DNA from: JAJDAN01 sp046583095
Lineage (GTDB): Bacteria; Myxococcota_A; UBA9160; UBA4427
Reading direction: 5' to 3'
Length of the DNA: 64,000 bases
NCBI GenBank assembly: GCA_046583095.1
Contig: JAYGDB010000048.1
Location: 1-64,000, forward strand
Program-made: the position numbers and the translations under genes
Shown here: positions 23,949 through 32,725 of the stretch, one piece after another
Layout: the number at the start of each line of letters is the position of its first letter
How positions within the stretch are numbered: the stretch's first letter is position 1
Notes under the pieces: model-generated
Seen by the model: the letters and a program-made list of their open reading frames with translations, nothing else
Databases searched by the model: none
Told to the model about the DNA's origin: nothing

Positions 23949-25196
23949 ATGATGGACTTCAACGACACCCCCGAAGAAGAGGCGTTCCGCAACGAAGCCC
24001 GAAGCTGGCTCGAGGCAAACGCCAAGCTGAAGAACCTCAACGACCCGGGAGAGGATCTGCTGGGTGAACGCTCGTCGCCCGACGTCATCCGCGACTCCCA
24101 GGCTTGGCAGAAGCAGAAGGCCGAGGCCGGTTGGGCGTGCATCACCTGGCCGAAGGAGTACGGCGGCCGAGAGGCCACGTCGATCCAGAGCGTGATCTGG
24201 GGACAGGAAGAGGGAAAGTTCCAGACCCCGCCGAACGTCTTCGGCATCGGTCTGGGGATGTGCGGGCCGACGATCCTCACCCATGGAACCGAAGAGCAGA
24301 AGCAGCGCTGGGTTCCCGAACTCCTGTCGGGAGAGAAGATCTGGTGCCAGCTCTTCAGTGAGCCCGCTGCCGGATCCGATCTCGCGGGCCTGCGCACCAC
24401 CGCGGTGAAGGACGGCGACGACTGGGTGGTCAACGGCCAGAAGATCTGGACGACCGGCGCTCACTACTGCGATTGGGGAATCCTGGTCGTACGAACCGAC
24501 GCGAACGTCGCGAAGCACGCGGGCCTCAGCTACTTCGTCGTCGACATGCGGGCCCCCGGCATCGAGATACGCCCGATCGTGCAGATCAACGGCGGCAAGG
24601 GCTTCAACGAGGTCTTCTTCACCGACGTGCGGATCCCGGATGCGAACCGACTCTCCGAGGTGGGCAACGGTTGGGCTGTCGCGATCACGACACTGATGAA
24701 CGAGCGTGCATCGATCGGCGGGGGCGGTGCCGGCGGCGGCGTCAGCGACTTGCTCGAGATGGCCGAGAACACCGAGGTCAACGGCAGGCCGGCGATCGAG
24801 GATTCGGCGGTCCGCGAGAAGATCGCCGACCTCTACACCCGCAGCCGCGGCGTGCAGTACACCGGCTACCGGACCCTGACGGCCCTCTCGCGGGGGACGA
24901 CACCCGGCCCGGAAGCCAGCCTCGGCAAGCTCGTCGGCGGCGCTCTCGCCCAGGACATGTCGGCCTTCGGAATCGAGTTGGCCGGCGTGACCGGTGCCAC
25001 CCTCGACGACGACATCACGCCGAGCGACTCGCTCTGGCAGGACATGTACCTCTCCATCCCGGGCCTGCGCATCGCGGGCGGCACCGACGAGGTGCTGCGG
25101 AACATCATCGCGGAGCGGGTCCTCGGCCTGCCGCCGGAAACCCGGCCCGACAAGGGCATCGCGTTCAAGGACATCCCGACGGGTCCCGCGAACTAG
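23949..25196 (+). CDS. acyl-CoA dehydrogenase, second of a pair
   Basis: 415 residues (an ATG 3 bp later is equally possible). Family markers are WPKEYGGREAT, LFSEPAAGSDLAGL, QKIWTTGAHYCDW and a C-terminal AGGTDEVLRNIIAERVLGLP. The position of the usual catalytic Glu (YEGT in medium-chain enzymes) is Gly here, so this subunit may lack its own base and depend on the partner encoded upstream. Its stop is followed by a strong terminator hairpin. Confidence 0.92.
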   Translation: MMDFNDTPEEEAFRNEARSWLEANAKLKNLNDPGEDLLGERSSPDVIRDSQAWQKQKAEAGWACITWPKEYGGREATSIQSVIWGQEEGKFQTPPNVFGIGLGMCGPTILTHGTEEQKQRWVPELLSGEKIWCQLFSEPAAGSDLAGLRTTAVKDGDDWVVNGQKIWTTGAHYCDWGILVVRTDANVAKHAGLSYFVVDMRAPGIEIRPIVQINGGKGFNEVFFTDVRIPDANRLSEVGNGWAVAITTLMNERASIGGGGAGGGVSDLLEMAENTEVNGRPAIEDSAVREKIADLYTRSRGVQYTGYRTLTALSRGTTPGPEASLGKLVGGALAQDMSAFGIELAGVTGATLDDDITPSDSLWQDMYLSIPGLRIAGGTDEVLRNIIAERVLGLPPETRPDKGIAFKDIPTGPAN

Positions 25197-25215
25197 AACA
25201 CCCCAGGTCCTCCAC

Positions 25216-25251
25216 GAGAAGCCCGGGCCGCCTTCGCGGTCCGGGCTTCTC
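25216..25251 (+). terminator. strong transcription terminator after the acyl-CoA dehydrogenase pair
   Basis: A 16-bp stem with one G-U (GAGAAGCCCGG plus GCCGC on the left) closes a CTTC loop, 20 bp after the dehydrogenase stop. It is followed by CTCCATCT rather than a T tract, so it is a strong hairpin of intrinsic type but not a textbook one. Confidence 0.6.
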
Positions 25252-25391
25252 CATCTCCGGGCCGACTCGATCTCGGGAACCTTCAGCAGCGATCACGAAG
25301 GACCGATGAAGCTGCCAGCAAGGGCGATCCCAGCGAGCCCAGACCGGTGTCACGCTAACATCCTGCGCGCTCGGTTCAGCCCGGAGAATCC

Positions 25392-27140
25392 ATGGACTCC
25401 ACCCGCCTCGGCCCCGAACACCGCGCGCAGTCCTTGCGGCGCATGCGCGACGAGGTGTTCGACGTCGCGATCGTCGGCGGCGGCGTCACGGGAGCTGGAG
25501 CCGCTCTCGACGCAGCCACTCGCGGGCTGAGCGTGGCACTGATCGAGCAGCGCGATTGGGCGGCGGGCACGTCGAGCCGCTCGAGCAAGCTCATCCACGG
25601 CGGTCTTCGCTACCTCGAACAGGGTGAGGTCGCGCTCGTACGCGAGGCTCGGCGCGAGCAGAGCCTGATGCTTACCCGGCTGTGCCCGCACCTGGTCACG
25701 CCGGTGTCCTTCCTGCTGCCTCTCGACCCGCGCGCCAGCCGCAGGCTCTGGCAACGACCGTACTACGGTGCCGGGATCGCGCTCTACGAGCTGCTGTCCG
25801 GTCGCCGCGCGCTGCCCCGACATCGTCACTGGTCTCGCAGCGGGGCGCTCAAGCGCTTCCCGGGCCTGCGCGCGGATGCCCTGGCCGGCGCCATCGAGTA
25901 CTCCGACGCGATCGTCGACGACGCCCGCCACACCCTCACGCTCGCACGCACCGCTGCGCGTTACGGCGCCGCACTGGCGACGAGCGTCCGGGCCGAGGGT
26001 TTCGTCGATACGGGGAGCAGCGTCACCGGCGTCCGCGCCCGCTGCCTCGAGACAGGCGAGCAGTTCACCGTCTCGGCGCGGCGCATCGTGAATGCCACCG
26101 GTGTCTGGACCGACGACGTACAGGACATGGCGGGCCGCGGGCGGATCCACGTGCGCGCGTCGAAGGGCATCCATCTGGTGGTTCCCCGGGACCGCATCCG
26201 CGCGGAAGTCGGGCTGATCCTGCGCACGGTTTCGAGCGTCCTCTTCGTGATCCCCTGGAAGCAGCACTGGATCATCGGCACGACCGACAGCGATTGGAAT
26301 CTCGACCTGGCCCATCCGGCTGCCAGCGCCCGGGACGTCGATTACCTGCTCGAAACCGTGAACGAAGTGCTCGCCGACCCAATCTCCCGGAACGACATCG
26401 AGGGAATCTACGCCGGGCTGCGTCCGCTCCTGGCCGACGAGGACGACGCAACCAGCAAGCTGTCTCGCGAGCACGCGGTCTCCGAGTCCGTCTCGGGACT
26501 GATCACCGTGGCCGGCGGGAAGTACACGACCTACCGGATCATGGCGCGAGACACGATCGATCTCGTGGCGCGCGAGCTTCCCAAGAAGGTGCCGCCGTGC
26601 TGCACGGACGAGACGCCGCTGCTCGGCGCCGAAGGTTATTGGGGAGCCTGGAACCGCCGCGAGGCCCTCGCGTACGAATCCGGCCTGCACGTCAGCCAGG
26701 TCGAGCATCTGCTGTCCCGCTACGGGTCGCTCACCCGCCAGGTTCTCGAGCTCGTCGGCGAGCGACCCGAGCTGGGAGAACCCCTCGAAGGCGCTCCCAC
26801 CTACCTCGCCGCCGAGGTCGTCTACGCGGCGTCCCACGAGGCGGCCCTCCACCTGGAAGACGTCCTGACGCGCCGGACCCGGATCTCCGTCGAGACCTTC
26901 GATCGAGGACTGCGTGCAGCGCCCGCGGCCACACGACTGATGGCACGCGAGCTCGGCTGGGACGAGGCCACGGTGAGGCGGGAGATCCACCACTACCAGC
27001 TTCGCGTGGACGCCGAGCGCGAATCCCAGGAGCAACTCGACGATCTGAGCGCCGACGCCACACGCCTGGGTGCACCGGACGTGCGGATGGGCGATCTGCG
27101 CGGGCCCGAGGTCATGGAACTCTCCCGTCGTCAGCGCTAG
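25392..27140 (+). CDS. glpD: aerobic glycerol-3-phosphate dehydrogenase (FAD-dependent)
   Basis: 582 residues. The FAD-binding start VAIVGGGVTGAGAALDAATRG, then SSKLIHGGLRYLE, RIVNATGVWTDDV and VAGGKYTTYRIMA are characteristic of GlpD/GlpA. A C-terminal helical cap region begins near residue 400. It oxidises sn-glycerol-3-phosphate to dihydroxyacetone phosphate and delivers electrons to quinone at the membrane. No glpK or glpF is adjacent. Confidence 0.94.
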   Translation: MDSTRLGPEHRAQSLRRMRDEVFDVAIVGGGVTGAGAALDAATRGLSVALIEQRDWAAGTSSRSSKLIHGGLRYLEQGEVALVREARREQSLMLTRLCPHLVTPVSFLLPLDPRASRRLWQRPYYGAGIALYELLSGRRALPRHRHWSRSGALKRFPGLRADALAGAIEYSDAIVDDARHTLTLARTAARYGAALATSVRAEGFVDTGSSVTGVRARCLETGEQFTVSARRIVNATGVWTDDVQDMAGRGRIHVRASKGIHLVVPRDRIRAEVGLILRTVSSVLFVIPWKQHWIIGTTDSDWNLDLAHPAASARDVDYLLETVNEVLADPISRNDIEGIYAGLRPLLADEDDATSKLSREHAVSESVSGLITVAGGKYTTYRIMARDTIDLVARELPKKVPPCCTDETPLLGAEGYWGAWNRREALAYESGLHVSQVEHLLSRYGSLTRQVLELVGERPELGEPLEGAPTYLAAEVVYAASHEAALHLEDVLTRRTRISVETFDRGLRAAPAATRLMARELGWDEATVRREIHHYQLRVDAERESQEQLDDLSADATRLGAPDVRMGDLRGPEVMELSRRQR

Positions 27141-27240
27141 CGCCGGGGCGTGCCGACGGCCTCCGGTCGCGGACCGCGGGGGCGGGCCGCTCCACTGAAC
27201 GCACCCCCTGGACCGCTCTGACCGTTCCGTGACCACGAGG

Positions 27241-27257
27241 TGCCCGACTTTTGGGCA
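27241..27257. promoter_or_regulatory. NtrC-type 17-bp dyad upstream of amt
   Basis: TGCCC and GGGCA flank seven bases (GACTTTT), with the same TGC...GCA 17-bp geometry as NtrC enhancer sites. It lies about 70 bp upstream of the sigma-54 element, a normal distance for an enhancer. The core differs from the commonest TGCAC...GTGCA form, so the assignment is moderate. Confidence 0.45.
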
Positions 27258-27326
27258 GACCCGACGCGCACACCGCCCTGCCGGAGGCTCTAGAGCACGC
27301 GAGGCTGCTTTCGCATGCGCCGTCCA

Positions 27327-27342
27327 TGGCACAGGAGTTGCT
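27327..27342 (+). promoter_or_regulatory. sigma-54 (RpoN) promoter of amt-glnK
   Basis: TGGCAC, five bases, TTGCT matches the sigma-54 consensus TGGCAC-N5-TTGCW exactly, with GG at -24 and GC at -12. It is 88 bp before the amt start. This predicts nitrogen-limitation control through NtrC of the amt-glnK unit. Confidence 0.85.
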
Positions 27343-27429
27343 GCTCCGGAGCACGACTGGCCTGCCCTGGCGAGTCTCGGGCCAGATCTCCGTCAAACTC
27401 CGGTCCGGATCGCTTGGAGGATCCACCCG

Positions 27430-28731
27430 ATGCGCAATCGAATCCGTGGGCTGTTCACCAGCCTCGCGGTGACGCTCGTTCCGCTGCTGTTCCCCGCCCG
27501 AGCCATGGCGGAAGACGCGATCAGTCCCGGAGATACCGCCTGGATGTTGACGAGCAGCGCGCTCATCCTGCTGATGACCCTGCCGGGCCTGGCTCTCTTC
27601 TACGGGGGCTTGGTTCGCACCAGGAACATCCTGTCGGTACTGATGCAGTGCATGATCACAGCGGCCGTAATCGGGGTCCTGTGGGTCATCGTCGGATACA
27701 GCCTCGCCTTCGATGAGGGCAACGCCTTCGTGGGCGGCCTGGGCATGCTGGGGCTGAGCGGAATCGGCCCCGACTCCGTTTCGGGAACCATTCCCACCTA
27801 CGTATTCGTGATGTTCCAGGGGATGTTCGCGATCATCACGCCGGCGCTGATGCTCGGTGCGTTCGCAGAGCGGATGAAGTTCAGCGCCTACATCGCCTTC
27901 ATCGTACTGTGGGTACTGATCGTCTACTGCCCGCTGGCCCACATGGTCTGGGGGGGCGGTTGGATCGGCGCTGACCTCGGCGCCAAGGACTTCGCCGGCG
28001 GACTCGTCGTGCACATGTCGAGCGGGTTCTCCGCCCTGGCCGCAGCGATCTACATCGGTAAGCGACGTGGCTTCGGGAGCGAGCCGATGGCTCCGAACAG
28101 TCTGCCCCTCACCGTGATCGGCGTGTCGCTTCTGTGGGTCGGCTGGTTCGGCTTCAACGCGGGCAGCGCACTGGAAGCAAACGGCACGGCCGGCCTGGCA
28201 TTCCTCACGACCCAGACCTCCGCCGCGACCAGCGTCTTGGTGTGGACGATCATCGAGTGGATCCACCGCGGTAAGCCCACCGTACTCGGGGCCGCAACCG
28301 GCGCCGTGGCCGGCCTCGGCGCCATCACGCCCGCTTGCGCCTTCGTCGGTCCGATGGGCGCAATTGCGGTGGGCGCAGTTTCCGCGGGGCTCTGCTACAC
28401 GGCCGTCACGCTCCTCAAACCGGCTCTCGGATACGACGACTCCCTCGACGTCTTCGGCGTCCACGGGGTCGGGGGTGCCTGGGGCGTCATCGCAACAGGC
28501 ATCTTCATCGCCGACTTCGCCCTGGACGGGGTGAGCCGAGGTGAACAGGTCATCAAGCAACTCATCAGCGTTGGCTTCACCGCAGTGTTCGCAGTGGTCA
28601 TGAGCCTCATGATCCTGGCCGTGCTGAAGACGGTCCTCGGCGGTCTGCGAGTCAGCGAAGAAGCAGAACACGAGGGCTTGGATCTCTCCGAACACTCGGA
28701 GACTGCCTATGGCTCGTACTCACCCAACTGA
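27430..28731 (+). CDS. amt: ammonium transporter
   Basis: 433 residues with a cleavable signal peptide (LVPLLFPARAMA) and about 11 membrane helices, as in AmtB. The pore signature FYGGLVRTRN, the pore His in LVVHMSSGFSAL and the second His in DVFGVHGVGG are present. The ATG follows a GGAGG ribosome-binding site. It is transcribed with glnK from the sigma-54 promoter, and its activity is expected to be gated by GlnK binding. Confidence 0.96.
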   Translation: MRNRIRGLFTSLAVTLVPLLFPARAMAEDAISPGDTAWMLTSSALILLMTLPGLALFYGGLVRTRNILSVLMQCMITAAVIGVLWVIVGYSLAFDEGNAFVGGLGMLGLSGIGPDSVSGTIPTYVFVMFQGMFAIITPALMLGAFAERMKFSAYIAFIVLWVLIVYCPLAHMVWGGGWIGADLGAKDFAGGLVVHMSSGFSALAAAIYIGKRRGFGSEPMAPNSLPLTVIGVSLLWVGWFGFNAGSALEANGTAGLAFLTTQTSAATSVLVWTIIEWIHRGKPTVLGAATGAVAGLGAITPACAFVGPMGAIAVGAVSAGLCYTAVTLLKPALGYDDSLDVFGVHGVGGAWGVIATGIFIADFALDGVSRGEQVIKQLISVGFTAVFAVVMSLMILAVLKTVLGGLRVSEEAEHEGLDLSEHSETAYGSYSPN

Positions 28732-28800
28732 TTCCACGCAATCCGGCGGGGCCGCGGGCTTTCGGGCCCCCGGCCCCGTGGATCGACCCGGAGAAGCCGA

Positions 28801-29139
28801 ATGAAGCTCATTGAAGCGATCATCAAGCCCTTCAAGCTCGACGACGTGCGCGATGCCCTCCAGCGGGTCGGCGTGAGGGGGCTGACTGCGACAGAAGTGA
28901 AGGGCTACGGCCGCCAGAAAGGCCATACCGAGCTCTACCGGGGTGCCGAGTACGTCGTAGACCTGCTGCCCAAGATCCAGATCGAAATCGCCGTGCGGGA
29001 CGCAGATGTAGACAAGGTGGTGGACGCAGTCATCAGCAGCGCCAGCTCGGGCAAGATCGGTGATGGCAAGATCTTCGTCCACGACATAGAAGAAGTGATC
29101 CGAATCCGGACCGGCGAGCGCGGAGAGGAAGCACTCTAG
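28801..29139 (+). CDS. glnK: nitrogen regulatory protein P-II
   Basis: 112 residues, the exact P-II length. The T-loop reads HTELYRGAEY with the uridylylated Tyr51, and the C-terminal signature GKIGDGKIFV is intact. Linkage to amt indicates GlnK rather than GlnB. The 69-bp gap from amt contains a GC-rich hairpin-forming segment (about 28748-28780) that could attenuate or stabilise the transcript. Confidence 0.96.
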   Translation: MKLIEAIIKPFKLDDVRDALQRVGVRGLTATEVKGYGRQKGHTELYRGAEYVVDLLPKIQIEIAVRDADVDKVVDAVISSASSGKIGDGKIFVHDIEEVIRIRTGERGEEAL

Positions 29140-29212
29140 TCGAGAAGTCTGCAGTTGCAGACCCGGCGCCGAGAGCGGGGTGTGCCATCGCGAAATGGCT
29201 AAGCTCGGCGCG

Positions 29213-30208
29213 ATGAGTTCGCCGATCCTGCCGCCAGGCAAGCTGCCTCCCGCCCTTCTCGCTGAACTCCTGCCCGATGCGGCCGACCTGCCGGCTGAAG
29301 TCCGCGTGGGGCCGCGCATCGGCGAGGACGCCTGTGCGATCGCCATCGAGGGCGGCAGCCTGATCGCCGCGACGGATCCGATCACGCTGTTCGGAAGCGG
29401 CGTCGCCAGCCACGCGGTATGGATCAACGCCAACGACGTCGCGGTGATGGGCGTCGAGCCCCGCTGGTTCCTCGCGAACGTGATGCTTCCGATCGGAACG
29501 CGCGAGGACGAAGTTCGCGACCTGTTCGCGTCGATGCAGGAGGCACTCGGCGAGCTGGGTGCCGTACTCGTAGGTGGACACAGCGAGATCACCGGCGCGG
29601 TCAACATGCCCCTGGTCGTCGGGCAGATGCTCGGCTGGTGCGAGGGCGAGCGCTTCGTAACGACCGGGGGCGTTCGTCCGGGCGACGTGATCCTGCAGGT
29701 GGGACGAACCCCGGTGGAGGGGGCCCTGGTGATCGCCGATGCGCGGCCGGACGTGAAAGTCGATGCGCAGCTACTCGCCCGGGCCAGGCAGGCGCTGCGC
29801 GATCCCGGCATCTCGATCGTCGCGCCGGCGCTGCTTGCCGCGCGCCACGGCGCCACGGCGCTCCACGACCCGACCGAAGGTGGGATCGCCACCGCGCTTC
29901 ACGAGGTGGCCGAGGCGGGGGAAGTCGCCATCGTCGACCTCGACCCCGCAGCCGTGCTGTGGTTCGAGCCGGGCGTCGCGCTCTGCCGAGCGATCGGCGC
30001 CGATCCGTGGGGGACCCTCGCATCGGGGGCCCTGCTTGCCGCGTTCGGGCCGGACGAGGCAAGCGCCGCCCGGGATGCGCTCACCGCGCAGGGGTACGAG
30101 GTCGCCGAGATCGCCCGCGCCGAAGCGGGATCCGGAGTCACGCGAACGGATGGAACCCCCCTGCCCCGCTTCGGGCGCGACGAGCTCTCGCGGGTGCTGG
30201 ACAGCTAG
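29213..30208 (+). CDS. AIR-synthase-related protein (HypE-like, lacking the C-terminal Cys)
   Basis: 331 residues from the ATG chosen because the HypE-like start GKLPPALL follows; an ATG 18 bp earlier and a GTG 33 bp earlier are possible. The ATP-binding family markers are GPRIGEDACAI, NDVAVMGVEPRW, GGHSEITGAV, and HDPTEGGIATALHE. True HypE ends in a Cys-containing PRIC tail that receives a carbamoyl group; this protein ends in LSRVLDS with no Cys, and no hydrogenase genes are near. It is probably a different ATP-dependent enzyme of the PurM/SelD/HypE superfamily. Confidence 0.82.
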   Translation: MSSPILPPGKLPPALLAELLPDAADLPAEVRVGPRIGEDACAIAIEGGSLIAATDPITLFGSGVASHAVWINANDVAVMGVEPRWFLANVMLPIGTREDEVRDLFASMQEALGELGAVLVGGHSEITGAVNMPLVVGQMLGWCEGERFVTTGGVRPGDVILQVGRTPVEGALVIADARPDVKVDAQLLARARQALRDPGISIVAPALLAARHGATALHDPTEGGIATALHEVAEAGEVAIVDLDPAAVLWFEPGVALCRAIGADPWGTLASGALLAAFGPDEASAARDALTAQGYEVAEIARAEAGSGVTRTDGTPLPRFGRDELSRVLDS

Positions 30209-30267
30209 CCGGCGAATCTGGCGATTCGCTCGCCGCGCGGCGCGGACGCGATTCTCCGGTCACGCGG

Positions 30268-31821
30268 CTAGCCGAAGAGCGCCTCCAGCTCGTGCTTGAC
30301 GATCTTGCCCATCGCGTTTCGCGGCATCTCGTCGACGAAGCGGATCTCCGCCGGCGTCTTGTAGCGCGCCAGCTCGCTCCGGACGTGGGCCAGCAGCTCC
30401 TCGGTCGTTGCCGAGTCCCCCAACTGGAGGACCGCAACGACCCGCTCACCGAGTCGCTCGTCGGGCAAGCCGAACACCGCGGCGGCAACAACCGACGGGT
30501 GCTCGCCGAGAACGCGCTCGACCTCGGCCGGATACACGTTCGCACCGCCGCGCAGGATCAGTTCGTTGCGGCGCCCGCGGATGTAGAGATCCCCGCCGGC
30601 TTCGAGGAAGCCGATATCGCCGGTGTGGTAGAGGCCGCCGCGCAGAACCTCGCGCGTGGCATCCGACCGCTTCCAGTAGCCGAGCATCGGCGTGTAGACG
30701 TCCGCCCAGGCGCCCGTCCGTGCAGGGCCGACGCAGATCTCTCCCACTTCGCCGGGCGGGAGGGGTTCGTCGTCGTCACCCAGGATGTGGATCTCGATCT
30801 GCGGCAGCGCGGTTCCGCACAGTCCGGGCTTGTCGGCCGGCGCACCGGAGGCGCTCGTCACGGCCGTCGGAGCCTCTGTCATCCCGTAGCCGATACCGAC
30901 CTCCTTGCCGAATCGTTCGCGGTACAGCGACCGGAACTCCTCGGGGCAATCCGCACCGCCCACCATCGGCCGCTCGAGCGAAGCGAGGTCTTCCGCCGTG
31001 ACGTCGGGATGGGTGAAGAGATCGTGGAGGATCGTCGGCACCGCGGCGAAGTGGCCGACCCGTTCCTTCCGGACCCACTCCGCGAGCCCGACGGGATCGA
31101 TGCGGTCCATCGCCACGCAGGTGCTCCCCACCTGGAACGCCGTGAGGGGCGCCAGCACGATCAGGTTCAGGATCGTGAGGGGTAGAACGACGCCCTGCCG
31201 CGTGTCCGGGCCGTAGAGACCCGTCGCCGCCGAAACCGCGCCCGGCAGCAGCAGGTTGTGATGGCTGTGCACGGCGCCCTTCGGGCGGCCGGTCGTGCCG
31301 CTCGTGTAGGCGATGGCGGCGGGACCGAAGGGATCGATCTCCGCACACGCTGCGGGACGCGGCGGGTCGCCCGCAGCCGCCATCTCGCGGGCCCATTCGT
31401 CTTCGTCCAGCACGAGGTCGCGATCGCGGATTTCACCCGCGAGGTCCGCACTCGTCAGGTAGACGCGTGCGCCGCTGTCCTCGAGAAGCCAGGCCTTCTC
31501 GGGAGTCGCCAGCGGGCGATTCACGCCCACCCAGATGGCACCGAGCCGGATCGTCCCGAGGAACGCGACCACGATCGGGAGATCGTTCGGGAGACACGCC
31601 GCAACCCGGTCGCCCGCAGCGACACCGCGCGCAGACAGCACCTCCGCGGCGCGGTTCACCTCTCGATCGAGTTGCTCGTAGCTGAGACGACCGCTGCGGC
31701 CGATCAGCGCGACGCGCTCTGGGGCCTCTTCGAGCACCCAGTCGAACACCTCGCTCACGCGCTGGGTACGGCCGCTCGGGAGCTTCGGTCGCGTCGTCGG
31801 CGCAATCAGGCCGTGGTCCAC
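30268..31821 (-). CDS. AMP-forming acyl-CoA synthetase/ligase
   Basis: 517 residues from a GTG start. It contains the P-loop AYTSGTTGRPKGAVHSHHN, the A5-type YGMTEAPT, the YHTGDIGF segment, a GANVYPAEVERVL segment, and the C-terminal catalytic Lys in NAMGKIVKHE. It activates a carboxylic acid as acyl-AMP and then acyl-CoA. It is third in an operon after the phosphotriesterase-like and LLM genes, 7 bp after the latter. The acid is unknown. Confidence 0.92.
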   Translation of the reverse strand: MDHGLIAPTTRPKLPSGRTQRVSEVFDWVLEEAPERVALIGRSGRLSYEQLDREVNRAAEVLSARGVAAGDRVAACLPNDLPIVVAFLGTIRLGAIWVGVNRPLATPEKAWLLEDSGARVYLTSADLAGEIRDRDLVLDEDEWAREMAAAGDPPRPAACAEIDPFGPAAIAYTSGTTGRPKGAVHSHHNLLLPGAVSAATGLYGPDTRQGVVLPLTILNLIVLAPLTAFQVGSTCVAMDRIDPVGLAEWVRKERVGHFAAVPTILHDLFTHPDVTAEDLASLERPMVGGADCPEEFRSLYRERFGKEVGIGYGMTEAPTAVTSASGAPADKPGLCGTALPQIEIHILGDDDEPLPPGEVGEICVGPARTGAWADVYTPMLGYWKRSDATREVLRGGLYHTGDIGFLEAGGDLYIRGRRNELILRGGANVYPAEVERVLGEHPSVVAAAVFGLPDERLGERVVAVLQLGDSATTEELLAHVRSELARYKTPAEIRFVDEMPRNAMGKIVKHELEALFG

Positions 31822-31828
31822 GTCCGTC

Positions 31829-32698
31829 TCAGGAGAGCGGCACGATCACGTTGTTCGCGAAGCCCTCGAGATAGGCGCGCTTCGCGTCCAGGTCGCTCGT
31901 GGGCCCGACCGTATACGTGAAGGGGTAGCTGACGGTCGCCGTCGCCCCGGCGTCCTCGAGTCGCTTGAACGCGTCGGGATCGGGCTCGGTGACGAGGGGA
32001 ACGACCGCCTCGAAGGGCTCGTTCTCGCGCCCAGCCGCCTTCCGATGCTCGCGGATCTTCGCGAGCATCTCGAGCGCCTCCTCGGGGGTCTGGCCGGATC
32101 CCAGCCAGCCATCGCCGAACGTTCCAGCGCGGCGCAGTGCGACCTCGCTGATTCCGCCGATGTAGATCGGTACGGGCTCCGTAGGCGCCGGTGCCATCTG
32201 CAGCGGGGGAAAATCGTAGGCGTTGCCGTGGTGCTCGACCATTTCACCCGTCCACAGCTTCCGGCACACCTCCATCGACTCGTTGAAGAGCCTGCCGCGT
32301 GCCTTGAAGTCGACGCCCATGATGTCGAACTCCTCGTGCATCCATCCGGCGCCCGCGCCCAGGGCGAAGCGGTTGTTCGAAAGAACCGCCAGGGTGCCCG
32401 TCGCCTTGGCGACCTCGATCGGATCGTGCAGAGGCAGGATGTAGATCAACGTCGAGAAGCGCAGCTTCGAAGTCACCGCCGCCATCGCCGCAATGGTCGG
32501 CCACGGCTGCGGCCAGGGCGTCTCGGCCAAGAAGCCCGGATCGCCGTCCTCGCTGTAGGGGTATCTCTTCTCGAAACTGCCGGGAAGAAAGAGGTGGTCC
32601 GAGACAAAGGCTCCTTCGAAGCCCACCTCCTCGACGATCTTGGCGGTCTCGATGAGCTGATCGGTTTCGGTGAAGGCGAGGGACTGCCAGAACTTCAT
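31829..32698 (-). CDS. LLM-class flavin-dependent oxidoreductase (F420-type)
   Basis: 289 residues of a luciferase-like barrel: MKFWQSLAFTETDQ, FVSDHLFLPG, LGAGAGWMHEEFDIMGVDF and PIYIGGISEVALRRAG. It resembles the TIGR03619-type F420-dependent subgroup. It is the middle gene of a three-gene operon, 27 bp after the phosphotriesterase-like gene. Confidence 0.88.
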   Translation of the reverse strand: MKFWQSLAFTETDQLIETAKIVEEVGFEGAFVSDHLFLPGSFEKRYPYSEDGDPGFLAETPWPQPWPTIAAMAAVTSKLRFSTLIYILPLHDPIEVAKATGTLAVLSNNRFALGAGAGWMHEEFDIMGVDFKARGRLFNESMEVCRKLWTGEMVEHHGNAYDFPPLQMAPAPTEPVPIYIGGISEVALRRAGTFGDGWLGSGQTPEEALEMLAKIREHRKAAGRENEPFEAVVPLVTEPDPDAFKRLEDAGATATVSYPFTYTVGPTSDLDAKRAYLEGFANNVIVPLS

Positions 32699-32725
32699 GC
32701 AGGAGGATCTCCGGTTCGGATGGGA

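Noticed and set aside
25350..27332. 660-codon antisense frame over glpD
   Set aside because: Same shadow effect; the glpD frame is complete.
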